Of a DNA stretch of 64,000 nt, positions 1-7,185 are shown piece by piece (position 1 is the stretch's first letter; each line of letters opens with the position of its first letter). Below the pieces are notes generated by a model. It ran no database searches, was not told where the DNA came from, and worked only from the letters and a program-made list of their open reading frames with translations. Made by a program: the position numbers and the translations under genes. Source of the DNA: Woodsholea maritima DSM 17123 (lineage in GTDB: Bacteria; Pseudomonadota; Alphaproteobacteria; Caulobacterales; Maricaulaceae). The stretch spans positions 459,722-523,721 of the forward strand of contig NZ_KB908056.1 of assembly GCF_000382325.1 (NCBI RefSeq), read 5' to 3'.

Positions 1-336
1 GGCCGCGATATGGACGGTTTCCATGTTGGAGAAGGCTGCCAACATCATGCGCACTTCAACCGGTTTGAAGAGCGGCATGTAGTTTTCCATATAGTTCGCG
101 CCAACTTCGACATCCGACTGGGTAAAGAAGCGGAAAATCTGGGTCAGCAGATTACGCTCTTTATCGGTCAGCTTCACGGCCCAGTCTTTACAGTCCTCGC
201 CCAAGGGCACCTCTTCCGGCATCCAGTGAACCTGTTGCTGGCGCTGCCAAAACTGATAGGCCCAAGGGTATTTGAACGGCTTGTAAGACAAGCTGGGCGC
301 CATCAGGCCTGGAAGATCTGTAATAATTTTGCTCAT
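1..336 (-). CDS. nrdB: Ribonucleoside-diphosphate reductase subunit beta (N-terminal part)
   Basis: This is the small, radical-generating subunit of class I ribonucleotide reductase, which works with NrdA to make deoxyribonucleotides in the cytoplasm. Only the first 112 codons are in the window; the reading frame stays open to base 1. The translation begins MSKIITDLPGL and continues with the family pattern YPWAYQFWQRQQQVHWMPEE, then a helix ending ETVHIAA, where one of the metal-binding regions starts. The ATG at 334-336 has a GAGGGTGT Shine-Dalgarno sequence just upstream. No ATP-cone precedes the catalytic domain. The gene lies about 4.7 kb downstream of nrdA on the same strand, with four unrelated genes in between, so it probably has its own promoter. 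Confidence 0.93.
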   Translation of the reverse strand, partial: MSKIITDLPGLMAPSLSYKPFKYPWAYQFWQRQQQVHWMPEEVPLGEDCKDWAVKLTDKERNLLTQIFRFFTQSDVEVGANYMENYMPLFKPVEVRMMLAAFSNMETVHIAA

Positions 337-429
337 CGCTAAACACCCTCACACGTCGCGCATCGCTCTATTCAGTTGAATTTAGACCCAATTGCGCAGA
401 ATCATAGTCTGTAAACTGTAACCTCAGTT

Positions 430-445
430 TATCTACATATAGTAT
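430..445. promoter_or_regulatory. Weak NrdR-box-like site upstream of nrdB
   Basis: The 16 bases TATCTACATATAGTAT match the known NrdR box (ACACWATATATWGTGT) at about 11 of 16 positions, including the ATATAG core. The site is about 95 bases upstream of nrdB. A convincing second box three helical turns away was not found. The match is weaker than at nrdA, so this is only a candidate. Confidence 0.4.
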
Positions 446-568
446 ATCAGCACGTCTGAATACCGACGGGTAGTGGTTTTCCCGCAAAAAACCCACAATC
501 GGGCGCATGCGTCGCACCGTGTAATTAAAAATCACTGGACCCCACATAAACATATCTTTATATCTTGG

Positions 569-622
569 CTTGCGCCGATTTGAAGTCAGCTTGCGGGCGC
601 GTAAAAAGTACGGCTAAAGCGA
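569..622 (+). ncRNA. SAM-II riboswitch
   Basis: This is a cis-acting S-adenosylmethionine sensor in the leader of the methionine genes. Stem P1 is GCGCC at 572-576 with GGCGC at 596-600. The loop carries the class hallmarks GATTTG and GCTTGC, and the 3' side carries GTAAAAAG followed by GGCTAAAG, which matches the conserved GCTAAA that forms the pseudoknot. The order and spacing agree with the alphaproteobacterial SAM-II (metA-motif) class. The metX start lies about 70 bases downstream. A CATCC at 639-643 could pair with GGATG at 682-686 in the ribosome-binding region, a possible expression platform (inference). Confidence 0.85.
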
Positions 623-690
623 TGCGTGAGCCTCCACCCATCCTTTGGTCCCCGTAAAACGGCGCAAGCGCAAAAAGACGTGGATGAAGA

Positions 691-1671
691 ATGACGACAG
701 CCTTGGCCTCTAACGTGATCACCGCCTTCACCCCAGCGCAGCCCGAGCGAAATACGGCCGCGATGGAGGCTCAACCGCTGCGCCGCGCCCTGCGCGCGAC
801 GGTGACCTTGGCCAATGGGCAACGCGTTCAGGCCCGGGGTCAGATCTTAGGGCCCCAAGGGGCTCCCGCCTACATCGTATTAGGCGGGGTTTCCGCCAAT
901 GACCAATTATGTCCCTGTTTTGACGATACCGGCTGGTGGCCCGGCATTGCGGGCATCGGTAAAGCGCTGTGTCCAAACGCCTATCAATTATTGTCGGTGT
1001 GTTTTTTGGGCGAAGAGGTTCGCCCCTTCCCCACCCTGGACGATCAAGCCCAAGCGATTATGGCTCTTGCCGATCAAGCCGGTCTCGATACTTTTGGCCT
1101 GATCGGAGCATCCTATGGCGGCACGATCGCCATGACGATTGCAGCCCACCATCCTGAGCGCGTCACCGCCTTAAAAGTATTAAGTGCTGCGGCCCGGCCC
1201 CATCCGATGATTACAGCCTGGCGCTCCATCCAGCGTGAAACCGTCAAAATGGCCCGCGATTTAGGCGCGCCGGAACAGGGCGTTGATCTTGCCCGCCGCC
1301 TGGCCATGACGACCTATCGCACCCCGGATGAATTTAAAGAGCGCTTCCTCGATCCAAAGCCCGGCAGCCGCGATGAAGCCGGGATTGAGGCCTATTTAGA
1401 GGCGCGCGGCAAAGCCTATGCCCAGAAAACCAGTGCGGAACGGTTTCTGGCCTTGTCCTATTCCATGGACAGCGCCAATGTCGCGGTAGAGCGCATCACC
1501 GCGCCTACGCAGTTTTTTGCCGTCGATGAAGATCGTCTGGCCCCGCCAGAAGATATTGCTGATACGGCCGCGCGCATGGCCCATGCGCGGATCACACGCC
1601 ATTCCAGCCTCTATGGCCATGATGCATTTTTGAAAGATATTGAGGCGGTGACCCGCTTCTTGACGGAGTAA
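691..1671 (+). CDS. metX: MetX-family homoserine O-acyltransferase
   Basis: The enzyme activates homoserine by O-acylation, the first committed step of methionine synthesis, in the cytoplasm. It is an alpha/beta hydrolase of 326 residues. The nucleophile elbow GASYGG places the catalytic Ser at 141, an acidic residue sits near Asp279-Asp281, and the C-terminal YGHDAFL gives the catalytic His at 310. The GASYGG elbow and the LGGVSA motif resemble the serine-hydrolase-type homoserine succinyltransferases of Xanthomonadaceae more than classical acetyltransferases, so the acyl donor could be succinyl-CoA (inference). metB follows after three bases with GGAG overlapping the stop region, so the two are one operon under the SAM-II riboswitch. 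The acyl specificity is uncertain; the pathway role is well supported. Confidence 0.85.
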   Translation: MTTALASNVITAFTPAQPERNTAAMEAQPLRRALRATVTLANGQRVQARGQILGPQGAPAYIVLGGVSANDQLCPCFDDTGWWPGIAGIGKALCPNAYQLLSVCFLGEEVRPFPTLDDQAQAIMALADQAGLDTFGLIGASYGGTIAMTIAAHHPERVTALKVLSAAARPHPMITAWRSIQRETVKMARDLGAPEQGVDLARRLAMTTYRTPDEFKERFLDPKPGSRDEAGIEAYLEARGKAYAQKTSAERFLALSYSMDSANVAVERITAPTQFFAVDEDRLAPPEDIADTAARMAHARITRHSSLYGHDAFLKDIEAVTRFLTE

Positions 1672-1674
1672 GCC

Positions 1675-2844
1675 ATGACTGAAAAGCCCACCCCCACCGA
1701 ACGCTTTGAAACGCGTGCGGCCCGGGCCGGTATTAACCGCGATCCAGGCTATAACTCCGTTGTTGCGCCAATTTGCGTGTCTGCGACCTTCATCCGTGAA
1801 GACGCCACAAAACCCGGCGGTTTTGATTATGCGCGCACCAACAACCCCACCCGCCAGGTCTTCGCCGATGCCGTCACGGCGTTGGAAGGCGGTGCGGGCA
1901 CGGTCGCGACGACATCGGGCATGGCCGCCATTGATCTCTTGTTCAATGACCTTCCCATCGGGGCGCGCATTGTGGCCGCCCATGATTGCTATGGCGGCAC
2001 CCACCGCCTGCTAGATGCGCGCGCCCAGGGCGGGCGCTTCAGTGTGGATTATGTCGATTGCACCGATTTAGCGGCCTTGGCTGCGGCATTAGAAAGCCCA
2101 GCTCACCTCCTGCTCTTAGAAACGCCGTCAAACCCCCGCATCCGCATCACCGATCTCGAAGCAGCCGCCAAACTAGGTAAGGCCGCCGGGGCCATCGTCG
2201 CGGTGGATAACACCGTGCTTTCGCCCGCCTTGCAGCGCCCGCTGGAGCTGGGCGCGGATGTGGTGGTCAGTTCTGCAACCAAGCTGATCAATGGTCATTC
2301 GGATATGATTGGCGGGGTTTTGACCGCGAAAGACCCCGATCACGCCGAACGGTATGCCTGGTGGGCGAATGCGGCGGGAACAGGCGCGGCGGCCTTTGAC
2401 TGCTTCCTGGCGCTACGCGGTCTACGCACGCTGCCCTTGCGTGCCAAAGCGCAATCAGACACCGCGCTGAAAATTGCGCAGTTTCTCGATGCTCACCCGC
2501 ATGTGTTGCATGTTGATTATCCTGGCCTTGCCAGCCACCCCGGTCATGAGATTGCCAAGCGCCAGCAATCGGCCTTCGGGCCTTTATTGGCCTTTGAGGT
2601 CAAAGGCGGACTGGACGGCGGGGCGAAAATCCTGCGCCAACTAAACCTCTTCACCCTGGCGCAATCTCTGGGCGGGGCGGAAAGCCTGATCAATGTGCCC
2701 GCCTTAATGACCCATAAGGCCATGACGCAAGAGGCCCGCGATAAAGCCGGGGTTAAAGATGGGCTATTGCGCATTTCTGCCGGTCTGGAGGCCGCAGAAG
2801 ACCTGATCGCCGATCTCGATCAAGCTTTACAGGCCTTAGACTAA
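1675..2844 (+). CDS. metB: Cystathionine gamma-synthase / O-acylhomoserine sulfhydrylase
   Basis: This PLP enzyme of the Cys/Met metabolism family condenses an activated homoserine with cysteine (or sulfide) to build cystathionine (or homocysteine). It has 389 residues, close to E. coli MetB. The PLP-binding Lys is K203 in SSATKLINGHSD, with Asp178 in AVDNT as the partner of the pyridine nitrogen. Substrate-loop motifs YARTNNPTR and TSGMAAI are present. It follows metX by three bases, which supports an acyl-homoserine substrate. The stop codon overlaps the stop of the convergent DUF2219 gene by four bases. Cystathionine gamma-synthase versus direct sulfhydrylase activity cannot be settled from the sequence. 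Confidence 0.85.
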   Translation: MTEKPTPTERFETRAARAGINRDPGYNSVVAPICVSATFIREDATKPGGFDYARTNNPTRQVFADAVTALEGGAGTVATTSGMAAIDLLFNDLPIGARIVAAHDCYGGTHRLLDARAQGGRFSVDYVDCTDLAALAAALESPAHLLLLETPSNPRIRITDLEAAAKLGKAAGAIVAVDNTVLSPALQRPLELGADVVVSSATKLINGHSDMIGGVLTAKDPDHAERYAWWANAAGTGAAAFDCFLALRGLRTLPLRAKAQSDTALKIAQFLDAHPHVLHVDYPGLASHPGHEIAKRQQSAFGPLLAFEVKGGLDGGAKILRQLNLFTLAQSLGGAESLINVPALMTHKAMTQEARDKAGVKDGLLRISAGLEAAEDLIADLDQALQALD

Positions 2845-3899
2845 AACCGCCGTGTCAGGGCGATCGCACCAAACTGGTCGCTGCCGTCCTGACCAATAAA
2901 TTGCTCGGTACGCACCACATAGGTGAAGGATGCCCGCCATGGCCCGCCATAAAGTGCGGCCCCGGCCTGAAGATCGCCGGTCACCCAACGCTTATCCACG
3001 CGTGGGCTATCGCGATAGGTATTGCCATCTAAAAACAGATCGCGGCCCACCAGATACCCCCCAACGCCAACAAACAGATAGCCACCCAGATTCTGCGTCG
3101 GCTTAAAAAGGCTCGACGGACCTAAAGCCGGGCGCAGGCGCGGCGGGGCAAATTCAGCGCCCAGATCGCGCCCGATGCGCACACTGCCGCCAGCAGAAAC
3201 ATCCGTACGTACCGTCCCCAAGGTGAGACCGCTATAGAGCACCACATCGGTTTCCAATGGCCCTAAGTCCGGCCCCGGATGACGGCGCATACGCTGCGCG
3301 GACAGGGCAAAAACCAGCTCATCATGCAGTTGATGATCCCAGCCACGTGGCTCTTGGCCATCAATCATTTTATGCCAGTTTTGCTGAACGAATTTTCCCC
3401 CGGCACTGGGCCCCACCAGGCCGATATTCAGCTGAACGGTATGTTGCTCATACTCACGACGCGCGGCGACAAAGAAACTGCCCGTGAGATAGCCCGCATA
3501 GGGCCGATCATCTTCAGGGGGATTGTCCAGGCTGATGTCACTCGGGGTATAAAGCACATGGGCAATCGCAACACCCTGGCGCAAATCAGCATCGCTGAGA
3601 TCAATAAAGGGAATATTGCGCGCCAATCGATTGAGCAGGGGGTGGACATCATTGGCCGCCGACACAGCTTCCAAACGCACACCATTAGTGTAATTGCGAT
3701 CGGTGCCACCAAAAAGATCATTCTCGATCAGCAGAGAAATCACCGGGCGATCGGAATATGCGGGCGGTGGAGGTGTGTCCGTCTGGCTCGATTGCGCCTG
3801 AGCCATCGCGCTCGACAGCATTGTGATCGTCGCTAAACCAAAAGCACAAAGCCCGGACTTAACGACGCCAGGTAAGCGTGAACGCCCCAAAGCCTTCAC
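2841..3899 (-). CDS. Lipid A deacylase LpxR family (DUF2219) outer-membrane protein
   Basis: The protein looks like an outer-membrane beta-barrel of the LpxR/DUF2219 family, whose studied member removes the 3'-acyloxyacyl chain from lipid A. Family patterns seen are SLLIENDLFGGTDRNYTNGVRLE near the mature N-terminus, DDRPYAGYLTGSF, and a C-terminus ending in RRF. The likely start is the GTG at 3897-3899 (352 residues), which gives a clean signal peptide with a cut after SSAMA; the longer frame upstream only adds sequence that overlaps the preceding gene. With this start it still overlaps the upstream barrel gene by 41 bases, so the two are probably co-translated. Whether it has deacylase activity is not shown. 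Confidence 0.72.
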   Translation of the reverse strand: MKALGRSRLPGVVKSGLCAFGLATITMLSSAMAQAQSSQTDTPPPPAYSDRPVISLLIENDLFGGTDRNYTNGVRLEAVSAANDVHPLLNRLARNIPFIDLSDADLRQGVAIAHVLYTPSDISLDNPPEDDRPYAGYLTGSFFVAARREYEQHTVQLNIGLVGPSAGGKFVQQNWHKMIDGQEPRGWDHQLHDELVFALSAQRMRRHPGPDLGPLETDVVLYSGLTLGTVRTDVSAGGSVRIGRDLGAEFAPPRLRPALGPSSLFKPTQNLGGYLFVGVGGYLVGRDLFLDGNTYRDSPRVDKRWVTGDLQAGAALYGGPWRASFTYVVRTEQFIGQDGSDQFGAIALTRRF

Positions 3900-4764
3900 T
3901 GGTATCCCAAGAATGGTTTGGCAAAGAATAATTGGTTTCACGATGGATATAAGCCACAGATAAGTCAGCTTCACCAAAGCGCATCGCAAAACCAGCCTGG
4001 GCATCACCCACAATGGCTTGCGAATTCATCGAAAAAGCTGAGCGCATATTCAGTCCCTCAGAGACATCATACACCACTGTGGTTTGATCCGCACCTGCAA
4101 AGAAATACCAGGCCGGACGTTCGCCATCCTGATCGAAGTCTAAATACTGACCCAAACGCACGCTTGCACCGGCCTGCGTCGCGGTGCCGCCGTCGGCAAT
4201 GGCCACACCCGCGCGCGGGGTCCAGCCATAATCCAGACCGCTCTCACCGCCGGGCGCATCTAAGGCCCATTCATAGCGCAGTCCCACCGCACTGAACGTG
4301 TCTTGACGGCGCCCTTCACTAAAGAGCCCTGCGTTCAAATCATCGTTGAACTGGCTTTGTGTCGCGTTCAACAAGGCCCCAGGCTTAGACGGATTAAATA
4401 AAGACAAGACGATACGCCGCCCATCCTCCGCCTCAGCCAATGTGGCCTCCTGGCCAAAGTCCACCAGGCGTGGGCTGCGGTAATCGTGCGCGATCTGCGC
4501 ATCGAGATAGTGGCGCGTAAACCGCGCAGCCACAGGCTCCAACCGGACATCATCTTGATACGGAGGAAGGGATGTCGTTGTGAAGGCACTGGCCTGGCGG
4601 CTCTCAAAAGGGGCTAACACCAACTCGCTGGCAGACTGAGAAGCAATTTTTGCAGACAGCCCCTCTTGCAAAGCTTGCTCTTGCGCCCCACATGGACCTG
4701 AGAACAGGACGAAAGCCATACCACATGCGCCATTAAGGCCTTGGTATAGTATTCCCTTCGCCAT
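3859..4764 (-). CDS. Outer-membrane beta-barrel protein, possibly a DUF2219 relative
   Basis: I do not recognise this protein with certainty. Taking the ATG at 4762-4764, which has GGGAGAG eight bases upstream, gives 301 residues with a signal peptide ending near GPCGA. The rest alternates in short amphipathic strands (for example YFFAGADQTTVVYDVSEG, AGFAMRFGEADLSVAYIHRE) and ends FGAFTLTWRR, as outer-membrane barrels do. The C-terminal half resembles the LpxR family protein encoded immediately downstream, so the pair may be diverged duplicates. It lies downstream of nrdA but is separated from it by a terminator. A longer frame reaching 4935 lacks a better start site. Confidence 0.55.
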   Translation of the reverse strand: MAKGILYQGLNGACGMAFVLFSGPCGAQEQALQEGLSAKIASQSASELVLAPFESRQASAFTTTSLPPYQDDVRLEPVAARFTRHYLDAQIAHDYRSPRLVDFGQEATLAEAEDGRRIVLSLFNPSKPGALLNATQSQFNDDLNAGLFSEGRRQDTFSAVGLRYEWALDAPGGESGLDYGWTPRAGVAIADGGTATQAGASVRLGQYLDFDQDGERPAWYFFAGADQTTVVYDVSEGLNMRSAFSMNSQAIVGDAQAGFAMRFGEADLSVAYIHRETNYSLPNHSWDTSEGFGAFTLTWRR

Positions 4765-4940
4765 TCCTGACTCTCCCATCTCCAAACATGCCCGCCGCTT
4801 CAAGGCGCATTGGACATGCTGTACCCAACTGACAGTATAACACCGTTTGCGATGTTTCGTTCCTAAAAATCGCCTCAATTGAGTAAATGGAGTGTTGACA
4901 ACTTGTACGGATCTTAATCGTAATTTGCCCCTCATACGCT

Positions 4941-4980
4941 AAAAATAAAAACGCCCCAGACCCTTAGGTCTGAGGCGCTT
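4941..4980 (-). terminator. Rho-independent terminator of nrdA
   Basis: On the minus strand a GC-rich stem (GCGCCTCAGACC with GGTCTGGGGCGT, loop TAAG) is followed by TTTTTATTTTT. It begins about 25 bases after the nrdA stop. Confidence 0.85.
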
Positions 4981-5004
4981 CCATTGTGATCATTTTACGA
5001 AGTT

Positions 5005-6894
5005 TTATTGACAGGCAAGACACTCTTCATACTCGGTCGGCGCTGCGGCCTCCGCTGAAGCTTGAATGTCCGACTTCTCAGACGATCCGGCATAAGCGGC
5101 GCGCTGTACAGATTTCGAGCGGCAGTAATAGAGCGATTTGATGCCCTTCTCCCACGCGGTCCAGTGCAGCATGTGCAGATCCCATTTATCAACATCACCC
5201 GGCAGGAAGATGTTCAAAGACTGGGACTGACAAATATAAGGCGTACGATCTGCCCCATGTTCAATAATCCAACGCTGATCAATCTCAAACGCGGTCTTGA
5301 AGATGTCTTTCTCGTCCTGGCTCAGACACTCAAGATGCTGAACCGAGCCTTCATGCTCAAGAATACTCGCCCATACTGAAGGCGTGTTTTCACCCTTGGC
5401 TTCCAGAACCTCTTCCAGGAAAGGGTTCTTCACCGTGAAAGAGCCTGACAAGGTCTTGTGGGTGTAAACATTGGCCGGAATAGGCTCGATCCCTGCGGAC
5501 GTCCCCCCGCAGATGATGGAAATCGAAGCGGTCGGCGCAATCGCGATCTTGTGCGAGAAGCGCGCTTTAACACCGCTTTCAGCGGCATCCGGGCAAGGCC
5601 CACGCTCTTCGGCGAGCTTCACAGACGCCTTATCGGCGGCCTGGCGCATATGCTTGAAGAGTTTGCGGTTCCAAGAACTGGCCATGGCCGATTCAAACGG
5701 AATGCCCAGCTTTTGCAGGAAGGAGTGGAAGCCCATCAGGCCCAGCCCCACCGAACGCTCACGCATTGCAGAATAAACCGCGCGCTCCATCTCCGCCGGT
5801 GCCCGGTCGATAAAGTCCTGAAGGACATTATCCAGGAAGCGGAAAATATCTTCGATGAATAGCTCATCATCTTTCCACTCTTCATACTTTTCAGCATTAA
5901 GAGAGGAGAGACAACATACCGCTGTGCGTTCCTGGCCATGATGATCAAGGCCCGTGGGCAACATGATCTCAGAGCATAGATTGGACTGATAGACTTTCAG
6001 GCCCAATTTACGCTGGTGCGCAGGCAGCGCCTTATTCACCGTATCAGAATAGATGATGTAAGGCTCACCGGTTTGCAGACGCAATTCCAGCACTTTTTGC
6101 CAAAGCTTACGCGCATTAATCATACGGATAACTTCACCGGTCTTGGGCGAGATGAGGCCATATTCCTCATCATTTTTGACCGCTTCCATGAAATCATCGG
6201 TAATATTGATACCGTGGTGGAGATTGAGAGATTTCCGGTTGAAATCGCCGGACGGCTTACGGATCTCCAGGAATTCTTCGATTTCCGGGTGGTGAATGTC
6301 GAGATAAACGGCGGCGGAACCGCGGCGCAGCGAGCCTTGGGAAATCGCCAAGGTCAACGAATCCATCACGCGAATGAAGGGGATAATCCCTGAGGTCTGA
6401 CCATTTTGGCCAACCTTCTCACCGATAGAGCGCACCGCGCCCCAATAGGTGCCAATGCCGCCGCCATTAGAGGCCAGCCAGACATTCTCATTCCATGAGC
6501 CCAAAATCTCATCGAGCGAATCCCCGACAGAGTTCAAGAAGCAGGAAATGGGAAGGCCGCGCTCTGCCCCACCGTTCGAAAGAACGGGCGTGGCCGGCAT
6601 GAACCACAGGCGTGACATATAATCATAAAGGCGCTGGGCGTGATCGGTGTCATCGGCATAGGCCACGGACACGCGCGCAAACATATCCTGATAGCTTTCA
6701 CCCGGCAGCAGATACCGGTCGACAAGCGTTTTCTTGCCAAACTCGGTCAAGAGGTCATCACGCGTTGCGTCTGTCTTTACACCCTCAACGACAGACAGTT
6801 TTACGGCCTTAGGCTTACCGCGGCGCACACGGGGAGCGTTCTGCGCGTCGAGCTGTGCTGCGGCTACACGATTGGCCGAATCCAAAGGCGTCAT
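5005..6894 (-). CDS. nrdA: Ribonucleoside-diphosphate reductase subunit alpha
   Basis: This is the catalytic large subunit of class I ribonucleotide reductase, reducing ribonucleoside diphosphates with NrdB. I chose the ATG at 6892-6894 (629 residues) because GGAG lies nine bases before it; a TTG 15 bases upstream is the alternative. Catalytic features are visible: the first thiol in LPISCFLNS (about Cys118), the N-x-C-x-E triad in SNLCSE (about Asn305/Cys307/Glu309), paired cysteines in TAVCCLSS (the second thiol), the tyrosine pair in SLYYCRS, and a C-terminal CLAC that re-reduces the active site. The roughly 60-residue N-terminus has no ATP-cone, unlike E. coli NrdA. Two NrdR-like boxes lie upstream and a terminator downstream. 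Confidence 0.95.
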   Translation of the reverse strand: MTPLDSANRVAAAQLDAQNAPRVRRGKPKAVKLSVVEGVKTDATRDDLLTEFGKKTLVDRYLLPGESYQDMFARVSVAYADDTDHAQRLYDYMSRLWFMPATPVLSNGGAERGLPISCFLNSVGDSLDEILGSWNENVWLASNGGGIGTYWGAVRSIGEKVGQNGQTSGIIPFIRVMDSLTLAISQGSLRRGSAAVYLDIHHPEIEEFLEIRKPSGDFNRKSLNLHHGINITDDFMEAVKNDEEYGLISPKTGEVIRMINARKLWQKVLELRLQTGEPYIIYSDTVNKALPAHQRKLGLKVYQSNLCSEIMLPTGLDHHGQERTAVCCLSSLNAEKYEEWKDDELFIEDIFRFLDNVLQDFIDRAPAEMERAVYSAMRERSVGLGLMGFHSFLQKLGIPFESAMASSWNRKLFKHMRQAADKASVKLAEERGPCPDAAESGVKARFSHKIAIAPTASISIICGGTSAGIEPIPANVYTHKTLSGSFTVKNPFLEEVLEAKGENTPSVWASILEHEGSVQHLECLSQDEKDIFKTAFEIDQRWIIEHGADRTPYICQSQSLNIFLPGDVDKWDLHMLHWTAWEKGIKSLYYCRSKSVQRAAYAGSSEKSDIQASAEAAAPTEYEECLACQ

Positions 6895-6964
6895 CTTACC
6901 TTGCTCCAAAATCGTCCGGATGCGTCAGAAAATCAAAATGGACTGACCTGAACCCGGCGTAGAA

Positions 6965-7011
6965 ACCATATATACAGTGAGGCCCCGACCTCACAACGCT
7001 ACATATAGTGT
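6965..7011. promoter_or_regulatory. Paired NrdR boxes upstream of nrdA
   Basis: Box one at 6996-7011, ACGCTACATATAGTGT, matches the NrdR consensus ACACWATATATWGTGT at 14 of 16 positions. Box two at 6965-6980, ACCATATATACAGTGA, matches at 12 of 16. They start 31 bases apart, three helical turns, which is the usual arrangement for cooperative NrdR repression. The pair is 70-120 bases upstream of the nrdA start. Confidence 0.8.
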
Positions 7012-7142
7012 ATCGCTCAGCGTCCTACGTCAATCACCGATGCAAGGGCGAACAGGCTTTTTTAGTTAATAACCCACTAACCTGAACGCATTCAAGAGGC
7101 AGATTTTTAACGACTCCCTAGGGATTCGAGCCTCCGCACACT

Positions 7143-7175
7143 GTGGAAAAGTCGGGGTGTAAATCACCCCGACTT
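7143..7175 (-). terminator. Rho-independent terminator of putA
   Basis: A perfect 11-base stem, AAGTCGGGGTG with CACCCCGACTT and loop ATTTA, is followed on the minus strand by TTCCACAG. The stem itself ends in TT, giving a short U tract. It sits 11 bases after the putA stop. Confidence 0.75.
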
Positions 7176-7185
7176 GCCCTGTCTT

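Noticed and set aside
368-553. 61-codon minus-strand frame upstream of nrdB
   Set aside because: It covers the nrdB promoter region, has no ribosome site, and the sequence looks random.
1396-2004. 202-codon minus-strand frame opposite metX and metB
   Set aside because: It spans the junction of two well-supported genes on the other strand and has no family pattern.
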